Assembly (NCBI GenBank): GCA_029204225.1
Contig: CM055104.1
Location: 56,448,264-56,512,263, forward strand
From: Diphasiastrum complanatum
Taxonomy: Eukaryota > Streptophyta > Lycopodiopsida > Lycopodiales > Lycopodiaceae
Length of the DNA stretch: 64,000 nucleotides
Reading direction: 5' to 3'
The notes under the pieces are model-generated. The model made no database searches, was not told the origin of the DNA, and worked only from the letters and a program-made list of their open reading frames with translations. The position numbers and the translations under genes were made by a program. Shown one piece after another: positions 21,926-34,361 of this stretch. Within the stretch, counting starts at the first letter, position 1. Every line of letters starts with the position of its first letter.

Positions 21926-24900
21926 AACTACACTTGGGCATCACAATAGAGATATAGATTCAGCATGGAGAACCAGAGATGATGCTACCCTCATCATCCG
22001 CTTTACATCCTTGTACATACAGGTTGAGGAAAGGCATAAAGCCTTCCAAGAAGATAAAATGGCAGGTAGACGTGTTATCTACAGGGATGGTCGATTGACA
22101 ATGTGTCTAAGGATGCTGAAAAATAGGGAATTGGGGTGCCCAGTATTGGGAGCATATAGGGGCCCCATCAACGCCGCTTGCAGCTTGGGGTTTGGATTTG
22201 CAACGACATACATTCATCGTCCATTGCTGGTGATCTGATTGACTTCATTGGTGAGAGAGATTTATTACTTTTCATGGAGACTCATGAGAGTCAGGAGAGG
22301 GGTTTACCGACTTTTCCAGGATACATATGGGACTCGGTCTATCAACATGTGGTGAGATCTGCTAGTGGGAGGGGTTCTGGTGGGGTCACTTGCCTATAGA
22401 GGGAGTCACTGCATCCTATTTTTGAGTTCATCAACCATGATGAACACTCACGGTATATTTGGTTCCGCATTGACGCGCATAGCGTTGGTTCTGACAGAGA
22501 CATCTTTGTTGCAGCTTGTTATTTCCCTCCAGTATCTTCTTCCTTTGTGGAGGGTATTTGTTCACCCTACATTGATCTTTCTAAAGATATTATCAGATAT
22601 GCAGAACGAGGTTATATCTTTCTCACTGGTGACTTTAATGCCAGGACAGCTTCACGACACCAGCTTCGTGTACGTGCCCTTGATGGAGATGACTTGTGTG
22701 TTACTAGGATTTTCGAGGACATTTTGGGCCCCATTACCACCTATGGCGAATACTTATTGCAATTAGGAGAAGCTCATGAGTTGGCCCTTTTTAATGGTTT
22801 AACTTGCTGGCCCGACTCGAGCAGATACACCTGCCATCCCCGCAGTGGCGGCCACAGTGTTGTTGATTACCTCATGGGATCACCTTCATCCATCTCACTC
22901 ATCCATGATTTTTGTATCTCTCGTAACACTCTCTCTGATCATTCCTTCCTTTTCTTTAGCCTTGGTACTATTTCTTTGCCTCGACAGTTCTCACCCCCAC
23001 CATTGTCTTGTGCACCCAAATACATTTTTGACCACTCACTCACACCTACCTATCAGCATTTGCTTACCCCGCTATTCCACATTTTCCCACATCATAGCTT
23101 GCTTGAAGCACAAGCTTCCTTCCTTACCACAGCACTCCATACGGCTGCCGCTGCTTCCTTCCCTTATAAACCCCATCATAACAAACAAAAACAAAACACC
23201 AAGCCTAGATCGGTGCCACCACCTTGGTATGACGATGAGTGTCGTTCCCACCATCACCTTGTCACACATGCTCGCATACACACACCTCATCTCTTGCAAT
23301 CCACACATCGTCTCTTTACTCGCTTAATCCGTCGTAAGAAACAGGCATATGATAGTTTGGAAAAACGACGACTTATTGGTCTCCTCTACAGTTCTTCCAC
23401 AGGCGCATCCTGGCGTGAGTTCATTCCCCGTGCTCCACCTCCGCTCCTTGATGATCTGCGCATTTAAACTAATTATGCCACTGCCTTATATACCATTGAT
23501 ACTGACACAGCTATTTCCATCTCCCCTAGACCTTCTGAGTTTACCTTCTTCACTACTGACATGGTCCACAATGCCATCAAGAAACTGAACACCAGTAAAG
23601 CCAGGGATATTGATGACCTTGAATCTGAGCTTTTAATCCATGCCGCTGATTTATTATCAACTCTCCTAGCCACTCTACTCAATCAAGCCGTTGTCTTTGG
23701 TTTTCCTTCTTGGTGGACCAACATCATCCATCCCATACACAAAAATGGTGATCCCATGAATCCTAGTAACTATCTAACTCTTATGATTGGGCACGTTATC
23801 ACGAAGTTGTATGGCATTATTCTTCAATCAGTTGTGAGTACTAAAGCAAAGACCAGGAGATTGCATGCTATGGGCTAGGCTGGATTTAGAGCCCATTATT
23901 CTACTATAGATCATATCTTTACTCTCAGAGCCATTATTGAGGAAGCTCGGCACCGGCGAGAACAAGTTTATTGTTGCTTCGTTGACTTCAGGACAGCCTT
24001 CGACTCTGCCCCACACTCTTTACTCATTCAACGGATACGAGACCTTGGTTTCTCAGATGACACAGTCCTAGCAGTGATGGCACTTTATGAGAGTATTGGG
24101 ATGTTTTCGGAGTGACAGAGGTATCTCAGAGGAGATCAAGAGCACTATTGGGGTGAAGCAAGGATGTTCCCTCTCTCCCACACTTTTTGGATTATATATT
24201 GATGAGTTGGAGAGGGTTATTGAGCAGTGTGGCGGATCTGGTTGCAGACTTGGAGACATCTTGATCGCTATTCTTCTTTATGCAGATGATGTGGTTCTAC
24301 AGAGACAGATTGATTGTCTACTACATCCGACGATTCATCTATAGAGCTTACCTTGATCGAGCTTGGCAGGGTCAGTTGAGTGTCAAATCCGACTTTTATC
24401 AGCTTCATTTTTTGGAGATTGATGTATCAGAGTCCCCACTTCTACCACACTACCTACGCTCTAGGTTATCACATGGTCTCAGATTCATATTGGGTCAGCT
24501 CCGTGTCTCTTCACACCAGCTTGAGATTGAGATTGGTCGGTTTTAGGATACCCCACGAGAGGATAGGATCTGCCAGCTATGTTCCTTCGGTGCGGTGGAG
24601 ACTGAGCAGCATTTTATCTTCATTTGCCCAGCTTATTATGAGATTCGCAGCAGATACTATTGCTTGTTCAGGGATACACCACTCACTTTGCGCTCACTTG
24701 TTACCTATGAGGATCCACGCTGTGTTGCACTTATGATCCGAGAGATGCTTCTATTACGACAAGATCTCAAACCTCTGCGTCAGATACAGCTTCAGATTAC
24801 CTCCTTTTTCTCCAGACGACGCTCACGACCAATCCCAGACTCAGATGATGATGTCGATGAGGACATGACTTCCCACAGAGATCAGAGGTAGTGCACCTCC

Positions 24901-25316
24901 TAGCATTTACTTGCAGCCAGATCTATTCAACCTATTCATCCTACCACGAGGAGACGTCCTTCCTGCATTCGACGACAACAGCAGATCTCAGTTTCACTCC
25001 CCACTGCAACTTGTATTGCATCTTTCTTCAGTAGTAGCAGCAGTATCATCATCACCTCCATGACATGATATGCGGCTTGCTCCCATTATACATAGCTATT
25101 TCTTGATTTATATACCTGTTTGGTTTAGTTAACACTGGTAATTGTATTTAGTTCTATTTTATATGCTTTTCTTTCAGTCTCAGAGACGTTTTTCATATGC
25201 TCCCATGTGGTCCACATACTTGATATGTACTTATTTGTCTTATATGCCACCTTTTGGCATGGAAAAGACATTAATAAAGCTTTCTTTCTTTCTTTCTTTC
25301 TTTCTCTCTTTCTTTC
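21926..25316 (+). mobile_element. LINE C (endonuclease-RT LINE, internally deleted)
   Basis: Begins in the ORF1 C-terminal domain (DSAWRTRDDATLIIRFTS, RRVIYRDGRLT). It then has an AP-type endonuclease with METHES, GDFNARTASR, HSGGHSVVDYLMG-like and LSDHSFLFFSL motifs, then RT (HYSTIDHIFTLRAIIEEA-like, FVDFRTAFDSAP, GVKQGCSLSPTLF, LYADDVVL). An internal deletion after YADD joins directly to the C-terminal region. Stop codons include a CAG-to-TAG change at 23876-23878 relative to LINE D. The 3' end has hairpin ATGCC-(7 nt)-GGCAT (25244-25260), acattaataaa and (TTTC)n. Confidence 0.9.
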
Positions 25317-28300
25317 AGGAGAGGGGTTTACCGACTTTTCCAGGATACAAATGGGACTCGAAGGAGTTCTGGTGGGATCGCTTGCTTATATAGGGAGTCA
25401 CTGCATCCTATTTTTGAGTTCATCAGCCATGATGAACACTCACGGTACATTTGGTTCCGCATTGACGCGCATAGCGTTGGTTCTGACAGAGACATCTTTG
25501 TTGCAGCTTGTTATTTCCCTCCAGTATCTTCTTCCTTTGTGGAGGGTATGGGTTCACCCTAATCTTTCTACAGATATTATCAGATATGCAGAGCGAGGTT
25601 ACATCTTTCTCACTGTTGACTTTAATGCAAGGACAACTTCACGGCAGACAGATTTTTATGATTCTATGGACCAGCCTCGAGTACGTGCCCTTGATGGAGA
25701 TGACTTGTGTGTTACTAGGATTTTTGAGGACATTTTGGGCCCCATTACCACCTATGGCAAATACTTATTGCAATTAGGAGAAGCTCATGAGTTGGCCATT
25801 TTTAATGGTTTAACTTGTTGGCCTGACTCGAGCAAATACACTTGCCATCCCCACAATGGCGGTCATAGTGTTGTTGATTACCTTATGGGATCACCATCAT
25901 CCATCTCACTCATCCATGATTTTCGTATCTCTCCTACCACTCTCTCTGATCATTCCTTCCTTTTCTTTAGCCTTGGTACTATTTCTTTGCCTCGACATTT
26001 CTCACCCCCACCATTGTCTCATGCACCCAAAGACTACTCACTCGCACCTACCTATCAGCATTCGCTTACCCCGCTGCTCCACATTTTCCCACATCATAGC
26101 TCACTTGAAGCGCAAGCTTCCTTCCTTACCACAACACTCCATACGGCTGCCACTGCTTCCTTTCCTTATAAACCCCATCATAACAAACACAAACAAAACA
26201 CCAAGCCTAGATCGGTGCGCCCACCTTGGTATGACGATGAACCACATGCTCGCATACACACACCTCATCTCTTGCAATCCACACGTCCTCTCTTTACCCG
26301 CTTACTTCGTCGGAAGAAACGGGCATATGATAGTTTGGAAGAGCGACGACTTATTGGTCTTCTCTATAGTTCTTCCACAGGCGCATTCTGGCGTGAGTTC
26401 ATTCCCCGTGCTCCACCTCCGCTCCTAGATGATTTGCGCATTTGGACTGATTATGCCACTGCCTTATATACCATTGATACTGACACACCTATTTCCATCT
26501 CCCCTAGACCTTCTTCACTACAATGCCATCAAGAAACTGAATACCAGTAAAGCCAAGGATATTGATGACCTTGAATCCGAGCTTTTAATCCATGCTGTTA
26601 ATTTACTATCACTTCTCCTAGCCACTTTACTCAATCAAGTCGTTGTCTCCGGTTTTCCTTCTTCTTGGTGCACCCACATCATCCACCCCATACACAAAAA
26701 TGGTGATCCCATGAATCCTAGTAACTACTGGACTCTTATGATTGGGCACGTTATCACGAAGTTGTATGGCATTATTCTTCAATCAGCTGTGAGTACTGAG
26801 GCAGAGACCAAGAGATTGCATGCTATGGGCCAGGCTGGATTTAGAGCCCATTATTCTACTATTGATCATATCTTTACTCTCAGAGCCATTATTGAGGAAG
26901 CTCGGCACCGGCGAGAGCGATTTTATTGTTGCTTCGTGGACTTCAGGAAAGCCTTCGACTTTGTCCCACGCTCCTTACTCAATCAGCGAATACGAGACCT
27001 TGGTTTTTCTGATGACACAATCCTAGTAGTGATGGCACTCTATGAGAAAGTAATGGGATGTTTCCGAAGTGACAGAGGTCTCTCAGAGCAGATCATGAGC
27101 ACTATTGGGGTGAAGCAGGGACGTTCCCTCTCCCCTACACTTTTTGGCTTATATATTGATGAGTTGGAGCGAGTTATCGAGCAGTGTGGTGGTTCTGAGT
27201 GCAGACTTGGTGACATCTTGATCGCTATTCTTCTTTATGCAGATGATGTGGTTCTACTTTCACCTACTAGAGAGGGGTTACAGAGATAGATTGATTGTCT
27301 TCATGGTTTCTGTTCCAGATGGGGCCTAGGGGTGAATGTTGCGAAGACCAAGGTGATGGTCTTCAACACTTCCAGGAGCTTCATGTTGAGACAAGAGCTC
27401 CTTCTTGACAGTCGGCCGCTGGAGATTGTTCCATCCTACACTTACTTAGGCACACTTTTTATTGGTCCTATATTTAGTATGAGACAGGCAGCTTCAAGTA
27501 GGCTTGGGAAAGGCCATGCCTCCCTTACCCAGATGGAGAGATTTTGCTTCCGTAAGTCTATTCGAGATGCCACGAGTAAGTGTCGGCTTTTTGACACCAT
27601 TGTTCTCCTACAGCCCTATATGCATCAGTTGTATGGTGCACTGGTCTTACTTCATCTGACTGGGCCAGTATCTCGCGATTACAGATCACTATGCTCTCAC
27701 GCATGATTCGGGCTAAGCCTTCAATTCCACACCAGATCATCCTTGCTGAGTTTGCGGTCCCGCCTATGTACCTTGATGCCCTACTCCAGGTCATCACATA
27801 TATACAGCGCGTCAGTGCGTTCCAGTCTTCTGAGCAGAAATATACTCAGGCTGCACTCATTTCATCCCAGAGCCTTCACAATCAGGGCTACCATTTGGCT
27901 TGGTTCTCTCAGGCCTTCAGACTTCTTGGCACACTCGGTATCTCTATCATTGCACTTCCTTCTGGTACCCATGATTACATCTGACGATTCATCTATAGAG
28001 CTTACCTTGATCGAGCCTAGCATGGTCAGTTGGGTGCCAAACCTGACTTTTATCGGCTTCATTTCTTGGAGACTAATGTATCAGGGTCTCCACTTCTACC
28101 ACACTATCTACGCTCTGGGTTATCACATGGTCTCAGATTCATATTGGGTCAGCTCTGTGTCTCTTTACATCATTGGTCGGTTTCAGGGTACCCCACGAGA
28201 AAATAGGATCTGCTAGCTATGTTCCCTTGATGCGGTGGAGACTAAGCAGCATTTTATCTTCATTTGCCCAGTTTATTATGAGATTCGCAGCAGATACTAT

Positions 28301-28944
28301 TGCTTGTTCAGGGATACACCACTTACTTTGTGCTCACTTGTTACGTATGAGGATCCACGCTGTGTTGCACATATGATCCGAGAGATGCTTCTATTACGAC
28401 GAGATCTCCAGCCTCTGCGTCAGACTACTCCAGACACAGCTTCAGATTACCTCCTTTTTCTGTAGACGACGCTCACGACCAGCCCCAGACTCAGACGATG
28501 ATGTTGATGATGAGGACACGACTTCCCACAGAGATCAGAGGCACTGCACCTCCCAGCATTACCCTGCAGTCAGACCTATTCGTCCTACCACGAGGAGACG
28601 TCCTCATTCGACGACGGCAGCGGATCTCAGTTTCACTCCCCATTGCGGCCTGTATTACATCTTTCTTCAGTAGTAGCAGCAGCAGTAGCAGCAGTATCAT
28701 TATCACCTCTAGGACATGATCTGCGGCTTGCTCCCATTATACATAGCTAATTCTTGCTTTATACCTTTTTGGTCTATTTAACACTGGTACTTGTATTTAG
28801 ATCTTTTTTATATGCTTTTCTTTCAGTCTAGGAGACGTTTTTCATATGCTCCCTTGTGGTCCACATACTTGATATGTACTTATTTGTCTTACATGCCTTT
28901 TGGTGAGAAAAGACATTAATAAAGCTCTCTCTCTCTCTCTCTCT
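25317..28944 (+). mobile_element. LINE D (5'-truncated in the endonuclease)
   Basis: Starts inside the endonuclease (ERGLPTFPGY) directly after the (TTTC)n tail of LINE C. A frame open to 26550 spans the endonuclease and linker (LTVDFNARTTSR, HNGGHSVVDYLMGSPSS, LSDHSFLFFSL); GDFN has become VDFN. RT continues in another frame at 26429-27289: DFRKAFDFVP, GVKQGRSLSPTLF (Cys to Arg) and YADDVVLL, ending at a TAG at 27287-27289 where LINE C has CAG. Further pieces run to about 28465. Its 3' hairpin arm is degenerate (ATGCC-TTTT-GGTGA). It is the closest relative of LINE C. Confidence 0.9.
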
Positions 28945-30155
28945 GCTGCCAGCGCTCCACCACATGGCTCCATGCAAGCGAGGGGGAGGTAACTCCCCCC
29001 ACTCTCCACGCTCAGCTGCTGACTCCACCGCAGCTCCGCTTCCTTCGGCTGTCTCCATCGCACCTAGCTACCTGTCCGCAGATGGCCCTAACCTGTCCGC
29101 TGCTGCCATCGCCCCACCACACAGCTCCGCTGCTGGAGGTCAAGGGAGCAAAAGGCCCACAACATCAAGGTTCGTGGGATACCGGACACACAGGATGCCA
29201 TTGCTGAAGCCAGGAGATTTCTCGAGACTAGTCTAGGACATATGACAGATGGGCTAGATACATCTTGGAGGACCACCAGAGATGCAGCTACACTCACTAT
29301 CCGTTTCACTTCTCTAGAGAGTCGCCGAGATGCTTTGCGGTGCAGAGCTAAGCTTCGTGGCACCACTATCTTGCTTATGTGCTGCTTTCATAGCTTAAGT
29401 CTTGCTTATGTGATGCTTTCATAGCTTAGCACTAGATCAGCTGTGGCTCTATCCGAATCTTGGTATCCAAGCACTTTCTTGATTGCTGGATTTCAGATCT
29501 GATTTTCTGATTGGGTGCCCATTTTCCTTGCTGATTTTTCTCTCTTTGCTGAGGGCTTTCGTCTCTTTGCTTCAGCAACATTCAGCACAGTTTGGAGGAG
29601 GACCAGCTCCTATCAAAGCATTTTCCTTGGTGGAGCTTTAGCAAATAGTTAGCGGAAGTACTTCCGCTAAATTTGGCGGCCGAAAAAAAAAAATTTGGGC
29701 AGAATATTTCTGGCGCCCAAGTTCCAACCCTCTATCACCCATTTCCAGCTTGTTTGCAGGCTCTCCAGCGCCCAATTCCCTCATCTCTTTCGTCCATTCC
29801 TCCTTCCATTTTCAGCCCTCTTTTCACTTTTGTTTGCAGGCTGTCCAACCGCTTCATAATTGTCACTTTCGTCCGTTTTTGTCTCCGTTTGCAGCCATTT
29901 TTCACACCTTGTTTGCAGCCTGTCCATCGCCCATCCTCAACCAAATTTCACGAAATTCCGACTCCGTTTGATACTCCAATTTGTCACTTGCCTCCTGGCT
30001 GTCCATCGCATTTTTACAGCCTTCATTTTCACTTTTTTTCATTTGTTGATTGCTGTCCTTTCTTAGTTGTGATAATAGTGGTTTTAATAGACTAATTTGG
30101 GGTGACGACAAGAGTCCGCTCTCTCAAGTTTTCATCTATTCCTTACACTATCATT

Positions 30156-31249
30156 ATGGCACATTCAACTACCCCGAGTGAGACTACTCAAGAAACCTTA
30201 TCCGATCAGTTTCGTCGCATGGATGAGACCCTTTCTGGCCTCGTTCTTCGCTTCGATACCGTTATGACCGGCTTTGCTACTATGCAGTCACAGATTGATT
30301 CTTTACAGCCTCATGGTCCTGGTAAAGGTCCTGTTTTTCCTTCATTTGGGACTCCCCCTCCATTTGGACTTCCATCTTCCTCTGCTAGTCAGCCTGATGG
30401 TGGACCGTTCATTCCACCTAACCCATCTCCTCGTTTCTTTTCACGTCCCCCACTTCCTGAGCCACACTTTGCTCGAGATTTTCGTGATAGGTTACAGCTT
30501 GCTACCTATTCCGGTTCCTCTGACGGGAACTTATTAGAGAATTGGTTTGCTAAGCTTGACACATATTTTCAGATCTACCCTAAGACTGATCCTCAGAAGA
30601 TCCAGTTGGCTGCTTTACATTTAGATGGACACGCCGCCACGTGGTGGCAAGTTTATAGAGCTGATCTTGATCGGGAAGGGCTCCATTTATGGCATACTTT
30701 TCGCCGTGACCTCCGTCATGCTAGATTGACCCGCAGTGGCTCGACCGCCAACGTGATACATTTCGTAGTCTCACTCAGACCAGTGATCTTGCTTCTTATA
30801 CAGATCAGTTTATGGAGCTTTCTTATCTTTTCACAGATCTACAGCCTACTGAGCTTATTTCTTGTTACCTTGTTGGGCTTCGTGGTGCTTTACGTTATGA
30901 TGTTTCTTCCTTCCGCCCTCCCACACTTGTTGAGGCGATGTCTCTTGCCAGTACTTTACAGCATAAGTACTCTGACACTCTTCCTTCCCGCTTCTCCCGA
31001 CCACATCCTTCTGCTTCATCTTTTCCCGCTGCGTCCACCCATACACCTGCCCCTTCTGTTCCAGCTCTCTCCATTGTCCCTTCGTCTCCTCGTCCTCCGA
31101 CTCCTCGACCTGCTTTTGTCCGACGTTACACGTCTGCAGAGTTCGCTGACCTTCAGCAGCAGCGTCTTTCCTTTCGTTGTAAGAGTCCTGACCATTTTGC
31201 CCGTGATTGCCGTGAGCCTCTCCCTACTACTGCTGTTTTTTTACCATGA
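30156..31249 (+). pseudogene. Chromovirus gag
   Basis: Starts at ATG 30156 (MAHSTTPSETTQ). It has a predicted helical N-terminus, a Pro-rich linker and the gag core (LATYSGSSDGNLLENWF, ALHLDGHAATWWQVY). A frame change near 30725 leads to TFRSLTQTSDLASYTDQFME, LVGLRGALRYDV and a Ser/Pro-rich tail. The zinc knuckle reads FRCKSPDHFARDC, and the residue that should be its first cysteine is serine (TCC). The leader 29473-30155 holds no other feature. Confidence 0.82.
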
Positions 31250-31710
31250 GGGCACTACTCCAGATGATTCCAATATCTACATTCATATTTCTGATGAGCC
31301 TGACCTATTCTCTAAGCCTTCCACTAATTTACTTCATGCTACTTGCCTATGCTACTTGGACAAGGCGTCCTGGTCCTCGCTCCATTCGGTTACGTGTACG
31401 TATTACAGGTCGTGAGTATATTGCTTTAGTTGATACTGGCAGCACTCATTCTTTTATTAGCAGTTATATCACTAGTCGGATACGTGCTTCACCTGTTCCT
31501 GCTTCACAGCCTCTCACAGTTGAGGTTGCCAGTTCCCATTCTTTTCCTAGTTCTCAGATGTTTCAGCGTTTACCATACCACATTGGAGATTTTTCTGGAC
31601 AGGCAGATCTTTACATTATTCCTATGGAGCGTTATGATCTTATCCTTGGTGCTGATTGGTTTGCATCTCTTGGAGCCGTTGACACAGCAGACATTGACAT
31701 TTGTACTTGA
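31250..31710 (+). pseudogene. Chromovirus aspartic protease
   Basis: RLRVRITGREYIALVDTGST followed by HSFISS contains the DTG catalytic triplet. The C-terminal YDLILGADWFASLGAVD is the second conserved protease block. The frame ends at 31708-31710, but the natural continuation (LTFVLDAVTHSLVGIDSQG) is in another frame, so there is a frameshift near 31685. Confidence 0.85.
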
Positions 31711-33240
31711 TGCAGTTACACACTCACTTGTTGGCATTGATTCTCAGGGAGACTTCCAATTGGTTACCGGGAAGCAGTTTATGCGTAGCCTGCCAAAGGC
31801 TAACGATGCAGCTCTTCTTTCCATTCAAAGTACATCAGTTGTTGCTTCACTTTCACCATCCGTGGGTCCTCTTCCTCAGGTTGATGCTGCTTCGGATTTA
31901 CAGGTTGTTGCTGTGTGCCTTGCGCCTATATGCCTTGATTCACAGATATTGTATTCAGTGGTCATTCCTGGTTTCATTGATATTGAGACCGTATACCTTG
32001 GTGGTATTTCTACTATTGCTTTTGCACATACTTCAGATTGCCCTCCTGGTTCGGTGGTTGGTGCAGTATCTTCTCCATTGGTCTCCATATCTCCATCTCT
32101 TGAGTCTGTTATGGTCGATGTTCCTGCTGATTTCTATGGGGTTCTTCATGGGTCCACGTTTGATGGTTCCCTCGCTATTGGTGATCAGGTTGTATCTTCT
32201 TTCGCTTTACTCCATGGATCTCTGCTTGAGGTTTGTAATCTACCTCATGATATTTCTACGGTTCCTGACATGATTCATGCGCCTTTGGTCCTTACTGTTA
32301 CACATTTTTCATCCGAGGATATTTGCCAGATGATCACTTTTACTTATCTAGGGTATTTATATGCTGGGATCTTTCTAGATGAGTACACGGACATCCTTCC
32401 GTCTCCTGGTGTTTCTACGTATAGGTTTGCTGCAGTCCATGCCGATGCTATGGATATATGGCATTCCTGGTTGTTACATATAGCTTGGTTTTCATTTGGA
32501 CCTGTTGATTGGTGCTGGTTTTTCCATATTACAAATCGCCTATGGTGCGGATATCTCTATGATTATGCATGTGGCTCTCTATCTGTTCCTTGGATTGTTG
32601 CTCATTGTCAGGCTTGGCATTTTTGGGGATGTTGCCGCCATATACTTCAGTGTTGCTCATATGTGCTTTGATACTCATTCCCAGCTACACGTGGATATTG
32701 CTCCGATGCTTGCTACTGATGTTGCGGAACCTGTTCCTCGTTCCAGTGCATTTCTTCTATTCCTCACTTGTGCGCTTGGTGTGTACTTTGGGATTACACT
32801 TGAGGCCAGTTCCGATGGGTCATCCGATTCTCCATCCGTTTTTGGTGTATCCTATGATGGATTGGTATGTCCGTATGAGGCCTTTCTGGATGAGTTTTTC
32901 GGCTACAGTTTGTCAGTTGGGGCCTTTACTATTTCTAGATTTGTTGCTACTATTTTCATGCATCATGTCTTTTTAGATGATGCATTGATTTCTTGGACCT
33001 TCTGGAGCTTTTGGCATGCTACTCTTCTCGTGATATGGGCCTTAAGGGTACCGTATGCCATTGTCTCATTCATGGGCCCTATGGATACCTTGGGCTTTTG
33101 ACCATGTTGGTGCATATTTCTCCATTTTAAGCTATCCTTTGTCAGGATGATCTCCTTGGTGCTAGTCTTCCGATGCTACTATCTTTTCTTGGGGCACCTT
33201 GCACATATGGTTGATGGTTACGTGTATCATGCGGCTATTC
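31711..33240 (+). other. Unknown ORF-like segment replacing RT/RNase H/integrase core
   Basis: One frame stays open to 32671 after protease and another runs 32496-33101. The translations are rich in hydrophobic stretches (FLLFLTCALGVYFG, FHITNRLWCGYLYDYACG) and Ser/Val-Pro phrases. I see none of the RT motifs (no LPFGLxNAP, no YxDD), no RNase H DAS block, and no integrase HHCC or DDE signature. The usual pol would need about 2.5 kb here. It may be decayed beyond recognition, rearranged, or captured sequence. Confidence 0.5.
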
Positions 33241-33259
33241 GCGATGAGTGTCCATCCTT

Positions 33260-33893
33260 ATTGGCTTCCTGGTGCTGATGCAGTTCTACCTTCTCGGGCT
33301 TTTTGGATACCTTGGTGCTCGAGAGCTTATTACCCGGGCCAGTTCTCATTTACAGCATGTTCAGCAGCGTTATCAGACCTCAGTTGATCGTCACCGCCGC
33401 CATGTTGAGTTTCAGCTTGGAGATATGGTTTATCTACGCCTACGGTTTGCACGTCATCATTTTGTCCAGGGCCATGTTTCTACTGAGAAGCTTGCACCAC
33501 GTTATTATGGGCCTTATCGCATTTTGGAGATTCTTAGTCCAGTTACATATCGCTTACAGCTTCCTGCTTCCACACGCGCCTGTGATGTATTACGTGCTGC
33601 TATTGAGGATCATGCTCCTTGTGATGCTGAGTTTCCTACTGCTCCAGAGTTATTTCCATTTACCTGCTGCTATATTACAGGTTCGTCTATACCATAGTCG
33701 ACGCCGCCGGCAGATTCAGTTTTTGGTCCAGTGGGATGGCCGTCCTATTGAGGAGGCCACATGGGAGCCTATTGATGTCTTTTATCATACACCATCACTT
33801 GCGGATCAGGCTCGTGCTCTTGATGCACTTGTTGATTCCTCTACATCAGATGTTGTTCTAGTTGTTGATGCACCAGGGCTTGTTGCTACTTGA
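33260..33893 (+). pseudogene. Chromovirus integrase C-terminus and chromodomain
   Basis: HRRHVEFQLGDMVYLRLR, KLAPRYYGPYRILEI and VTYRLQLP form the typical integrase C-terminal GPY/F region. After a frame change near 33650 the chromodomain follows: RRRRQIQFLVQWDGRPIEEA, TWEPIDVF. The chromodomain has the aromatic/acidic pattern used for histone-tail recognition in this retroelement group. Translation ends at 33893. Confidence 0.85.
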
Positions 33894-33942
33894 TCCAGTT
33901 TCTTTTCGGCAGTTGGGTCATTTTCTTTTGTGCCAGGGAGAG

Positions 33943-34361
33943 TTATGGACTCGGAGAATGTAATTTACTTCACTTTATGCATAAGCAGGCCTTGGGCCCT
34001 TGTTTATTCATTAGTGACACTTAGACTATATGGTTGGCCTTTGGCCTTATTATTCATTATTAGGCCATTTGGACATTACTGGAGAGTGGGGGCCTTTTTG
34101 GAGGGCGCACTATTTTCCCTCCCAGTTGGGCCCTAGCCACCGGAAGCTTCCTTTTAGGGCTTCCTCTTGGCTATAAGTAGGGAAACTGTGTCATTTGTTA
34201 TTCAACTGATGATATTGATCTCTCTCTTTAGTCTCCTTAATCTCTCTCTTTCCTGCTTTCTAGGGTTAAGTCTTGCTTATGTGCTGCTTTCATAGCTTAA
34301 GTCTTGCTTATGTGCTGCTTTCATAGCTTAGCTCTAGATCAGTTGTGGCTCTATTCGTAAC
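33943..34361 (+). repeat. Chromovirus 3' LTR
   Basis: Follows a purine-rich tract (ccagggagag, 33933-33942) and ends near 34358-34361, where LINE E sequence resumes. TATA-like ctataagtag lies at 34171-34180. Downstream is a 31-bp unit (cttgcttatgtgctgctttc...) in two tandem copies, also present in the 5' remnant at 29370-29431. The exact outer base is uncertain because the two LTR ends differ. Confidence 0.7.

Larger units (their letters stand above)
29371..34361 (+). mobile_element. Chromovirus-type Ty3 retrotransposon lacking RT, RNase H and integrase core
   Basis: The 5' end is only the last ~87 bp of an LTR (29371-29457), followed by PBS TGGTATCCAAGC (29461-29472), leader, gag, protease, a 1.5-kb region of unknown identity, integrase C-terminal part, chromodomain, purine-rich tract and a full 3' LTR. 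Several frameshifts are present. No target-site duplication was found. It is antisense to CLS. Confidence 0.82.
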
